This document shows, piece by piece, positions 1-5,619 of a DNA stretch of 6,414 nt. Source of the DNA: CAYJAD01 sp964371225 (GTDB lineage: Bacteria > Desulfobacterota > Desulfovibrionia > Desulfovibrionales > Desulfovibrionaceae). How positions within the stretch are numbered: the first letter of the stretch is position 1; each line of letters opens with the position of its first letter. The stretch is from positions 1 to 6,414 of the forward strand of contig CAYJNA010000126.1 of NCBI GenBank assembly GCA_964371225.1. The letters run 5' to 3'. A program made the position numbers and the translations under genes. Under the pieces are notes generated by a model. It was not told where the DNA came from, searched no databases, and saw nothing but the letters and a program-made list of their open reading frames with translations.

Positions 1-36
1 AGGTTTTCCCCCAGACCCCCTTTCCAAAAAACTTTA
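1..36. repeat. C-rich intergenic repeat cut by the left edge
   Basis: Two runs of five C (8-12 and 16-20) separated by AGA are followed by TTTCC, six A and CTTT. Read on the minus strand this is an A/T-flanked block of G runs. I recall similar elements between genes in Desulfovibrionaceae, but that is memory, not a search. It is cut by the window start, so its full extent and any hairpin partner are not visible. A related G-rich block lies at the right edge in the opposite orientation. Confidence 0.45.
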
Positions 37-329
37 ATTGCGACAGAAGCTTATCTTTGAAAGAAATTTTTTGGCGCCACGTAAATTTTATAATGATGCC
101 CCTTTTACACTTCTTTTAAAACATTTCATTTTAAAAATTGAAATTTATGTCATAAAAATCAAAAATACATTTTTACGCTGGGTTTGCCATTGGTCTAAGG
201 CCGCGTATTTTACTACACGGCCTTTTTTCATGGTAGTCAAATCTTTGCACCGTATTTTGTACAAAGGATAGGCTGCAACGTGCTGAGTTGCTACGTAACA
301 ACGTGTTTCCACGTATTTTTCAATGACGC
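37..329. other. Gene-free left flank
   Basis: This AT-rich stretch lies downstream of the telA-like gene and has no believable coding region. It contains one clear intrinsic terminator on the plus strand (197-228). Near its right end ACGT occurs four times within 37 bp (278, 293, 301, 311), including a 5-bp hairpin with a TTTC loop (301-314) followed by ATTTTT. I found no good minus-strand terminator for the telA-like operon: the hairpins here have their T-runs on the plus strand. Confidence 0.6.
197..228 (+). terminator. Rho-independent terminator, plus strand, gene not visible
   Basis: A 7-bp stem AAGGCCG/CGGCCTT (197-203 with 218-224) can extend past one mismatch by GTA/TAC. It is followed directly by a run of six T (223-228). 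The T-run is only on the plus strand; the minus-strand reading after the stem is AGACC, so this does not serve the minus-strand operon. No plus-strand gene ends just before it, so it must close a transcript that begins outside the window or a small untranslated RNA inside 1-196. Confidence 0.75.
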
Positions 330-1451
330 CTACTTACTGGCACTTGCTATGCTTTGTTGCTCTTTACGTGTGGCTAAAGCCATAAGACTTTCTTTTAGCT
401 GTACTTCCATACCGGCCAACTCTTTTTCAACTTCAGCACGCTTTTGACGCCCTTCTTGAGCAATATTCAAGGTTTCATCAATGGTGGATATGAGTTTGCC
501 ATGCACTTCACGCAAGGTTTCTATGTCCACAACTGAACGCTCCACTTCACGCGTGGTAGCAATGGCCGTTTGCTCAAGCATGGCGGCGTTTTGACGCAAT
601 AAATCATTGGTAGTATCAGCCACCTCTTTCTGCAAAGCCGCTGCACTGCGCTGGCTCTGTAGAGACAGAGCTAATACCATTTGATTTTTCCAAATGGGTA
701 TAGTGGTTAGCACAGAGGTTTGAATCTTTTGTGCCAAAGCACGATTATTTGACTGGATTAAACGGATTTGCGGTGCTGTTTGAATGGTTATGGTACGAGA
801 AATTTCTAAATCATGAATGCGACGTTCAAAACGATTAATTTGCTCGGAAAAATCACGTACTTTTTGCGCATCAAGAGCATTATCAGATGCGGCAGCTTCT
901 GCTTGAAGCTTAGGCAGTTCCACTGTTTTAGCTTCTTCCAATTTAATTTTTCCAGCCTCAATATACAAGGTAAGGTCTTGATGAAAATCAGCATTATGTT
1001 TATATAATTGCTCTAGTACTTCAATATCATGCAACAGACCAATCATAGATTGATCAAGCTTTTTCGTCACCACGGACACTTGCTCTGACAAGGTTTGAAA
1101 TTTAGCCACGGTTTTTTCAGCGGCACTGAAAAGTGAACCAATAACGGGAAGTTTTTCAAAAAAACCTGGCTCCTTACCCACTTCAGTTATGTCTATATCT
1201 TTCACATTGGTAATAAGCGCTGTAAGCGTTTCGCCAATGGCGCCTGCATCCTTAGCTTGCACACGAGAAAGCAAATCATCAGAAAAACGCGATATGTCCT
1301 GCATGGTTTTAGTACCGTAGGTCACGTCAAGGGAAGGGTCGTCAAGCTTAATACTTTTAGCCACTTCTGCTATATCCTGTCTGGAAGCTACGGCTAGCTC
1401 ACTGTCAAGAACGGGTACACCTTTTTGTGCAGTATCATTAGAATTTTCCAT
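330..1451 (-). CDS. telA: TelA-family toxic anion resistance protein
   Basis: Full-length 373-residue member of the TelA/KlaA (toxic anion resistance) family, recognised from conserved blocks: an FSDDLLSR segment at 56-63, GFFEKLP at 96-102, a leucine/glutamate-rich coiled-coil region at about 110-220, APQIRLIQSNNRALAQKIQ at 226-244, TTIPIWKNQ at 249-257, and a DIETL helix at 309-313 followed by further coiled coil to the end. There is no signal peptide or membrane segment, so it is predicted to be cytoplasmic. The family is named for plasmid tellurite resistance and also occurs in chromosomal stress operons; its biochemical activity is poorly understood. The ATG start has an AAGGGG ribosome site (1457-1462) five bases upstream. 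It is the last gene of a three-gene minus-strand operon, 28 nt after the Asp/Arg-rich protein. The sequence looks intact. The family call is firm; a role in tellurite resistance here is not shown. Confidence 0.93.
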   Translation of the reverse strand: MENSNDTAQKGVPVLDSELAVASRQDIAEVAKSIKLDDPSLDVTYGTKTMQDISRFSDDLLSRVQAKDAGAIGETLTALITNVKDIDITEVGKEPGFFEKLPVIGSLFSAAEKTVAKFQTLSEQVSVVTKKLDQSMIGLLHDIEVLEQLYKHNADFHQDLTLYIEAGKIKLEEAKTVELPKLQAEAAASDNALDAQKVRDFSEQINRFERRIHDLEISRTITIQTAPQIRLIQSNNRALAQKIQTSVLTTIPIWKNQMVLALSLQSQRSAAALQKEVADTTNDLLRQNAAMLEQTAIATTREVERSVVDIETLREVHGKLISTIDETLNIAQEGRQKRAEVEKELAGMEVQLKESLMALATRKEQQSIASASK

Positions 1452-1479
1452 AGTATCCCCTTATTGGAATTTAGCTTGA

Positions 1480-1677
1480 TTAATCGTCATCTCTATCATC
1501 GTCACGGTCATCGTCACGGTCGTCATCGCGGTCATCATCGCGGTCGTCGTCGCGATCATCATCACGATCATCATCGCGGTCGTCATCTCTGTCATCACGA
1601 TCATCATCGCGGTCGTCATCTCTGTCATCGCGGTCATCATCGCGATCGTCATCACGGTCATCGCGGTCGTCGTCATC
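1480..1677 (-). repeat. In-frame Asp/Arg codon repeat region
   Basis: Tandem 12- and 9-bp units encode DDDR and DDR through the last 65 codons of the exported protein. From residue 91 to 123 the higher-order order is DDR-DDDR-DDDR three times (11 residues, 33 bp); from 124 onward it is six DDDR units and a final DDD. Arg codons are mixed (eight CGC, five CGT, three AGA) and Asp uses both GAT and GAC, so it is not a simple recent copy of one unit throughout. Confidence 0.9.
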
Positions 1678-1932
1678 ACCAGTAAAGGGAAAAACACCCT
1701 TAGCTGCTTGCACGCCGCGCTCTGCTGCATCAACGCCTCCCTCATACACGCGATTTACACCACGCTTTACTGAGTCCGCGCCGCGTTCCAAGGTTTGTGA
1801 CCCTTCACGCATAAGAGAATCTACACCATCAGCAAGATCATGAAGCGGATTAGCCTTAGAAGTTGAAGTGAAAAACACTATGCAGCTCATGCATATGACA
1901 ATACGAGAAATTTTAAACATTTTTTGTAGCAT
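1480..1932 (-). CDS. Small exported protein with a pure Asp/Arg repeat tail
   Basis: A 150-residue protein I cannot assign to a named family. Residues 1-27 look like a signal peptide (basic start, hydrophobic IVICMSCIVFF, cleavage after SKA). Residues 28-80 form a predicted amphipathic segment with a loose recurring pattern of Gly, Val/Ala, Asp and Arg-Gly (for example GADSVKRG and GVDAAERG). After FPFTG, residues 86-150 contain only Asp (49) and Arg (16), mostly as DDDR with some DDR units, giving a net charge near -33. It is therefore probably exported and strongly acidic; cation binding is plausible but inferred. It lies 11 nt after the channel gene and 28 nt before the telA-like gene. A GAGGA ribosome site (1936-1940) is only three bases from the chosen ATG, so ATG at 1920 is an alternative. 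Codon choice in the tail varies while the residues do not, which supports true translation of this frame. Confidence 0.85.
   Translation of the reverse strand: MLQKMFKISRIVICMSCIVFFTSTSKANPLHDLADGVDSLMREGSQTLERGADSVKRGVNRVYEGGVDAAERGVQAAKGVFPFTGDDDDRDDRDDDRDDDRDDRDDDRDDDRDDRDDDRDDDRDDDRDDDRDDDRDDDRDDDRDDDRDDD
1565..1630 (-). repeat. Near-identical 33-bp tandem duplication
   Basis: Positions 1565-1597 and 1598-1630 are identical at 32 of 33 bases (only the last base differs, A or G). The unit length keeps the reading frame and encodes 11 residues of the Asp/Arg tail, about residues 101-123. Two AGA Arg codons, rare in the rest of the tail, sit at matching places in the two copies. This points to a recent in-frame duplication and a tail that can change length. 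Confidence 0.9.
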
Positions 1933-1943
1933 ACGTCCTCTTG

Positions 1944-3143
1944 CTATGCCTTTTTCACAATTTTTGTGGCAATAGCATCAATTTTGTTTTGTAAATCCGC
2001 GTAACTCTTTGTACGCATTTCATGAACAAGTACCAAAAGAGCTTTGGCGTTTTTAATCTGCACTTTTCCTGAAGGATTAGAATCAACAAGTTCACCATGT
2101 TCTGATGTAGCATCTTTAAAGATAACTGCAGTTGCTGTTCCTATACCCTCCATGCTCAGCTCATACAACAGGTCACCCCATATATAATTGCCCTCAAGCA
2201 AATCAAAACGCTCAATGCTGTCTCCGCCACGCGAAGAAATTTCCTCTAACATTTGCGCCGAACCAGGAGCTATGGTGCACGTTATAAGCATTTCAGGCAT
2301 GGAACGATTGGGACGCAAAATAACATTGGCTCCCAACTTAGCAAGCCTTTCTCTATTTCTGTCATTGACAAGTTCCGCCGTAATGCCTTTATCGTACGAA
2401 GTTTCTTCTGCTACACGATACACAAAGTCAAAGACATCTGAGTCCGTGCTCACATCACGCTCATCGGCCAATACATACACGCGCTCAGCCTTATCAATGC
2501 GTATTTTATCAAAAAAGCCTTCTTCATTTAAATTAGCATTGACAAAATGTACACCCTTTAAACCAAGTCCTCTTTCTGCAAAAAATTGCATAAGGTTTTC
2601 ATTGCTATCCTGACTACCATTGATAAGTAAAATGTCTCTATCTTTGTATTTCAAAGAGCGTTTATTTTCTTCAACAAAGCGTTCAAGCCATAAAAAATTA
2701 TTTCTCTCAATGGTTTTTGCGTTACAATACACAATGACATGATCATACAGCATGGGAAACCACCTTCCTATTTGTTTTAAATCTTGATACACTTTGAAAA
2801 GAAAACCCGTAACACCGGCCGTATAAAAAAAGCGAAAGGGCAAATAGATAATCATAAGAAAAATAACATACCATTGCGTTATGGTATGAATGGGGTAATG
2901 ATCTCCATAGCCCACGGTAGTAGCTGAGATAACTGTGAAATACATGGACTTGGAGTATGTTATGGCCTCATCTACAGGGCTAAGCATATTATGCAAGTAC
3001 ACATATCCATATGAAATAAGGCAAAATTCCACCGCAAAAAGCAAAATATTCATGGCAGGCTTGCGAAACATTTTCCTTGTAAAAGCGTAGTAGAAGAATC
3101 CAAATTTCTTCAAGAGAATCAGTCGATATATAGCACTAACCAT
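1944..3143 (-). CDS. Two-TM potassium channel with RCK domain (MthK/Kch-like)
   Basis: Predicted inner-membrane ion channel of 399 residues from the ATG at 3143. A TTG two codons upstream is possible, but the GAGG ribosome site (3153-3156) is nine bases from the ATG and only three from the TTG. Order: hydrophobic or amphipathic N-terminus (about 2-20), TM1 (about 29-51), pore with the potassium filter TTVGYGD (75-81), TM2 (about 90-116), then a cytoplasmic RCK/TrkA-N region from HVIVY (135) with an RCK_C-like part to the C-terminus. Such domains gate channels on binding ligands such as Ca2+ or nucleotides. The expected glycine-rich nucleotide-binding motif after the first RCK strand is absent (YCNAKTIERN instead), as in some MthK-type channels, so the ligand cannot be predicted. 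First gene of the operon with the Asp/Arg-rich protein and the telA-like gene. K+ selectivity follows from the filter; physiological role is inferred. Confidence 0.92.
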   Translation of the reverse strand: MVSAIYRLILLKKFGFFYYAFTRKMFRKPAMNILLFAVEFCLISYGYVYLHNMLSPVDEAITYSKSMYFTVISATTVGYGDHYPIHTITQWYVIFLMIIYLPFRFFYTAGVTGFLFKVYQDLKQIGRWFPMLYDHVIVYCNAKTIERNNFLWLERFVEENKRSLKYKDRDILLINGSQDSNENLMQFFAERGLGLKGVHFVNANLNEEGFFDKIRIDKAERVYVLADERDVSTDSDVFDFVYRVAEETSYDKGITAELVNDRNRERLAKLGANVILRPNRSMPEMLITCTIAPGSAQMLEEISSRGGDSIERFDLLEGNYIWGDLLYELSMEGIGTATAVIFKDATSEHGELVDSNPSGKVQIKNAKALLVLVHEMRTKSYADLQNKIDAIATKIVKKA

Positions 3144-3402
3144 AAGCAAAAGCCTCGCCCATATGTTTTCTAATAGCGTCTAAATACTATACATCCTTCT
3201 TTTCTGCAATATGCCATGTATTCCTCAAAGACCACGGCTTTACAGCTATTTCAAAATCATTTTATACAATACATACACAATTGCATCATAAATATAATCA
3301 ACAGCGTTTTTCTTTCATATGATTATGTTGGCACTGTTTCTTGACGGGCATCTTTGTTATACCGTAGTATACCTCAAACTCATAAGCAAAGGATATAGAA
3401 AC
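3144..3402. other. Divergent intergenic region
   Basis: This region must hold the promoters of the minus-strand channel operon and of the plus-strand exported-protein gene. On the plus strand there is a perfect TATAAT at 3293-3298, but with no recognisable -35 at the right distance; a better paired candidate is listed at 3341-3370. On the minus strand the best -10-like element is TATAAA (3261-3266), also without a convincing -35, so I do not call a promoter for the operon. I saw no operator palindrome of note. Confidence 0.5.
3341..3370 (+). promoter_or_regulatory. Candidate sigma70-type promoter for the 3403 gene
   Basis: TTGACG (3341-3346, five of six to consensus) and TAGTAT (3365-3370, four of six) are separated by 18 bp. 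Transcription would begin near 3377, about 25 bases before the ATG at 3403, which leaves room for its ribosome site. Judged by eye; the weak -10 makes this tentative. Confidence 0.4.
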
Positions 3403-3894
3403 ATGAAAAAAGTAAGTTTATTCATCGCCATTTTTGTTTTGACTGGCTTTGCCTACACATTTCATGCGCACAGCGCAGAAGTTCTCTTGTCAGAAGACAA
3501 ACCTTTTTACCACAATGCGCGCTACGATTTTAGTCTAGAACTTCCTCCCGGAAAATATATGGCTAGCGAATCTGAAAATAGTGACGGCATCACCATAAAA
3601 GACGGTAAAGGTTTCACCCTGCTAGCTTACGGCACCAGAAGCTATTATGTATTAGAAGAAACATTCGCCGATGCGATAAGAAAAACGGAAAGTGAATTTG
3701 ATACTGTTACTGATAAAAAAATAGATTCCGACCAAAAAACCTTTGAAATAACCGGCCTTAAAGGAGGAAATCTTATACACATAAAATGCTATTTCAAAGA
3801 AAAGCACGCCAATTTCTTACGCATTACCCATGGTCAAAGCGCCCATGACACCTATACGAATCTTTGCAATACAGCACTAAAAACATTTAAATAA
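3403..3894 (+). CDS. Conserved-looking exported protein of unknown function
   Basis: A 163-residue protein. I chose ATG 3403 because AAAGGA (3388-3393) lies nine bases upstream and the protein then begins with a classic signal peptide (MKK, hydrophobic stretch, cleavage after HSA at about residue 25); an in-frame ATG at 3319 has no ribosome site and would bury the signal. The mature part starts with a short motif, FYHNARYDFSLELPPG (35-50), then SENSDGITIKDGKG (57-70) and LLAYG (73-77). This resembles small periplasmic proteins built as a beta-rich domain in which an aromatic/basic N-terminal strand leads into a proline-containing turn, but I cannot name the family. Two cysteines (129 and 155) in the mature part could form a disulfide. 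It lies 36 nt upstream of the 5'-nucleotidase on the same strand and may share its transcript. Function unknown. Confidence 0.85.
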   Translation: MKKVSLFIAIFVLTGFAYTFHAHSAEVLLSEDKPFYHNARYDFSLELPPGKYMASESENSDGITIKDGKGFTLLAYGTRSYYVLEETFADAIRKTESEFDTVTDKKIDSDQKTFEITGLKGGNLIHIKCYFKEKHANFLRITHGQSAHDTYTNLCNTALKTFK

Positions 3895-3916
3895 TATCTC
3901 CATAACCATTAATTGT

Positions 3917-3922
3917 AAGGGG
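3917..3922 (+). promoter_or_regulatory. Ribosome binding site that decides the nucleotidase start
   Basis: AAGGGG lies eight bases upstream of GTG 3931 but only two bases from the in-frame TTG at 3925, and 26 from ATG 3949. The same AAGGGG sequence precedes the telA-like gene. This favours GTG 3931 as the start of the 5'-nucleotidase. Confidence 0.65.
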
Positions 3923-3930
3923 TTTTGCCA

Positions 3931-5562
3931 GTGTCTTGGAAATCTTTCATGCGTACCAGTGTTTTTAGCTTTGTTTTTTTATTACATCTTAGCCTTACTC
4001 TGGTTTTTGCCAGTGAAGAAGATAAAGTTATCATTCTTTATACCAACGATGTACACACATCCTTAGACGCTGGCGTAAGCTATGCCGGTGTAGCTGCCTA
4101 TAAAAAAGCCATGGAAACACAGTATGGCGCCGACGATGTGCTTTTAGTGGACGCTGGGGACTTCATTCAAGGTGGCCCTGTGGGCATACTTACACAAGGC
4201 GGCGCTGTTATTGATGTGCTCAATCGTGTGGGATATGATTATGTGACCTTGGGAAATCACGAATTTGACTATGGTTTTCCCCGCCTTTATGAACTCATTG
4301 ATACATTAGAAGCTCAGGTGGTTTCTTGTAACATTACTTACACCAAGGATGGAAGCGTTGTCTTTACGCCTTACAGTATGGAAGAGTTACAAGGCCTCAA
4401 GGTTGCTTTTGTGGGTATTACCACACCGGAAAGTTTTACAAAGTCTACTCCGGCCTTTTTTCAAGACGCTACAGGTGCGTATTTGTACAGCTTTGCCGAG
4501 GGCAATGCAGGGCAAGATTTATATGCTACAGTGCAAAAAACGGTGGATACTGCCCGTGCTGCTGGCGCGCAAGTGGTCATAGCTTTGGCACACCTTGGTA
4601 TGGACGATGAATCTTCTCCATGGATGAGTCTTGAGCTTATTCAAAATACCACAGGTATTGACGTAGTTATTGATGGCCATTCTCATTCCACTGTGCCACA
4701 GATGATGGTAAAAAATAAGGCAGGCGCAGATACCCTTCTCACCCAAACGGGCACGCGTTTACAGAATTTAGGCGTTCTTACCCTAGATACAAAAACAAAA
4801 GAGATCAGTACACAATTGCTGAACACCCTACCTGAAAAAGATGAAAGCACTTTAGCTCTCTTGGATAAGATAAATAATGAGTTGGCCGTTATCTTAGAAA
4901 AAACAGTGGCGAACACCGAAGTAACGCTCACAACTAGCGATGCTGCAGGGCAAGCTCTTATTCGTACACAAGAAACTAATCTTGGAAATTTAGTGGCCGA
5001 CGCCTACCGTGCAGCTTTAGGAACGCAAGTGGCCATGATTAATGGCGGCGGTATTCGTAGTGATATTCAACCCGGTGACATTACCTATAATGAAATTATC
5101 AGCGTTTTACCTTTTGGCAATGACGGTGTTTCTCTCAGTGTGAGCGGACAAACTATCCTTAATGCGCTTGAAATGGGTGCGCGTGCTTTGCCTGGCCCCA
5201 GTGGCGGTTTTATGCATGTTTCTGGCATGGAATATACCATTGACAGTAGCATACCCTCTTCCGTAAAAACCGATGATAAAGGCAATTTCATTAGCGTCAA
5301 TGGCCCTTATCGCGTTAAAAATGTCCTCATAGATGGAAAACCTTTGGATCTTAAAACCATGTATAGCGTAGCTTCCAGCACATACACCACACTCAACTCT
5401 GGTGATGGTATGACCATGTTCCGCGATGCAGATTTAATTAAAGATAAATATATGGTAGATAATGAAATACTTATCCAATATATTGCGAAAAATCTTGGCG
5501 GCGTTGTGGGTAAAGACTATGCAAATATTCACGGGCAAGGCCGTATCACCGTGCTGAAATAG
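3931..5562 (+). CDS. Periplasmic 5'-nucleotidase / UshA-like metallophosphatase
   Basis: A 543-residue enzyme from GTG 3931, close to the 550 residues of E. coli UshA. It has a signal peptide (cleavage near VFAS, about residue 28), so it acts in the periplasm, where this family removes phosphate from extracellular nucleotides for uptake of the nucleoside. The N-terminal metallophosphatase domain shows all dimetal motifs: NDVH (39-42), GD (76-77), GNHEFD (108-113), AHLG (220-223) and GHSHS (249-253). The C-terminal substrate domain (about 330-543) shows NGGGIR (371-376), LPFGN (393-397) and SGDG (490-493). Family members may also cleave UDP-sugars, 2',3'-cyclic nucleotides or other phosphoesters, so the exact substrate is open. 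The segment before SGDG is unusual (see findings). Follows the small exported protein by 36 nt and ends at a strong terminator. Confidence 0.93.
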   Translation: MSWKSFMRTSVFSFVFLLHLSLTLVFASEEDKVIILYTNDVHTSLDAGVSYAGVAAYKKAMETQYGADDVLLVDAGDFIQGGPVGILTQGGAVIDVLNRVGYDYVTLGNHEFDYGFPRLYELIDTLEAQVVSCNITYTKDGSVVFTPYSMEELQGLKVAFVGITTPESFTKSTPAFFQDATGAYLYSFAEGNAGQDLYATVQKTVDTARAAGAQVVIALAHLGMDDESSPWMSLELIQNTTGIDVVIDGHSHSTVPQMMVKNKAGADTLLTQTGTRLQNLGVLTLDTKTKEISTQLLNTLPEKDESTLALLDKINNELAVILEKTVANTEVTLTTSDAAGQALIRTQETNLGNLVADAYRAALGTQVAMINGGGIRSDIQPGDITYNEIISVLPFGNDGVSLSVSGQTILNALEMGARALPGPSGGFMHVSGMEYTIDSSIPSSVKTDDKGNFISVNGPYRVKNVLIDGKPLDLKTMYSVASSTYTTLNSGDGMTMFRDADLIKDKYMVDNEILIQYIAKNLGGVVGKDYANIHGQGRITVLK

Positions 5563-5580
5563 AAATTATTTTAGAAGTAT

Positions 5581-5615
5581 AAAAGCCCAGTCAAGCAGTC
5601 TTGGCTGGGCTTTTT
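5581..5615. terminator. Bidirectional intrinsic terminator
   Basis: An 11-bp stem (5585-5595 with 5600-5610, one G-T wobble) closes a four-base CAGT loop. It is flanked by AAAA on the left and TTTTT on the right, so either strand gives a hairpin followed by a T-run. It sits 18 bp after the nucleotidase stop and four bp beyond the stop of the oncoming HD-domain gene, and so serves both. Confidence 0.92.
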
Positions 5616-5619
5616 CATG

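Noticed and set aside
38..271. Plus-strand 77-codon open frame starting with TTG
   Set aside because: It has no ribosome site, runs straight through the intrinsic terminator at 197-228, and has an AT-driven composition with no recognisable motif.
806..1007. Short frames on both strands inside the telA-like gene
   Set aside because: These are shadows of a gene with strong family motifs through this region.
1480..1677. Possible CRISPR array
   Set aside because: The units are 9-12 bp, contiguous and coding, with no unique spacers of constant length.
1425..1685. His/Arg-rich plus-strand frame that looks like a metal-binding protein
   Set aside because: It is the antisense of the Asp/Arg codon repeat; His and Arg come mechanically from reading GAT/GAC/CGN backwards. 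The minus-strand frame has the signal peptide and the operon context.
1461..1745. Met/Thr-rich minus-strand frame across the same repeat
   Set aside because: It is a shifted reading of the Asp/Arg repeat, with no signal peptide or ribosome site, and it overlaps the start of the telA-like gene's leader.
1870..1932. Lipoprotein signal in the Asp/Arg-rich protein (Cys 14 or 17)
   Set aside because: The residues before the cysteines (ICMSC) do not form a lipobox, and a good signal peptidase I site (SKA) follows the hydrophobic stretch.
2188..2613. Antisense frames inside the channel gene (also 2253-2441)
   Set aside because: They lie fully within a gene with clear domain matches and have no ribosome site or family resemblance.
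4349..5300. Short overlapping and antisense frames inside the nucleotidase gene
   Set aside because: All lie within a continuous, motif-rich reading frame and show no features of their own.
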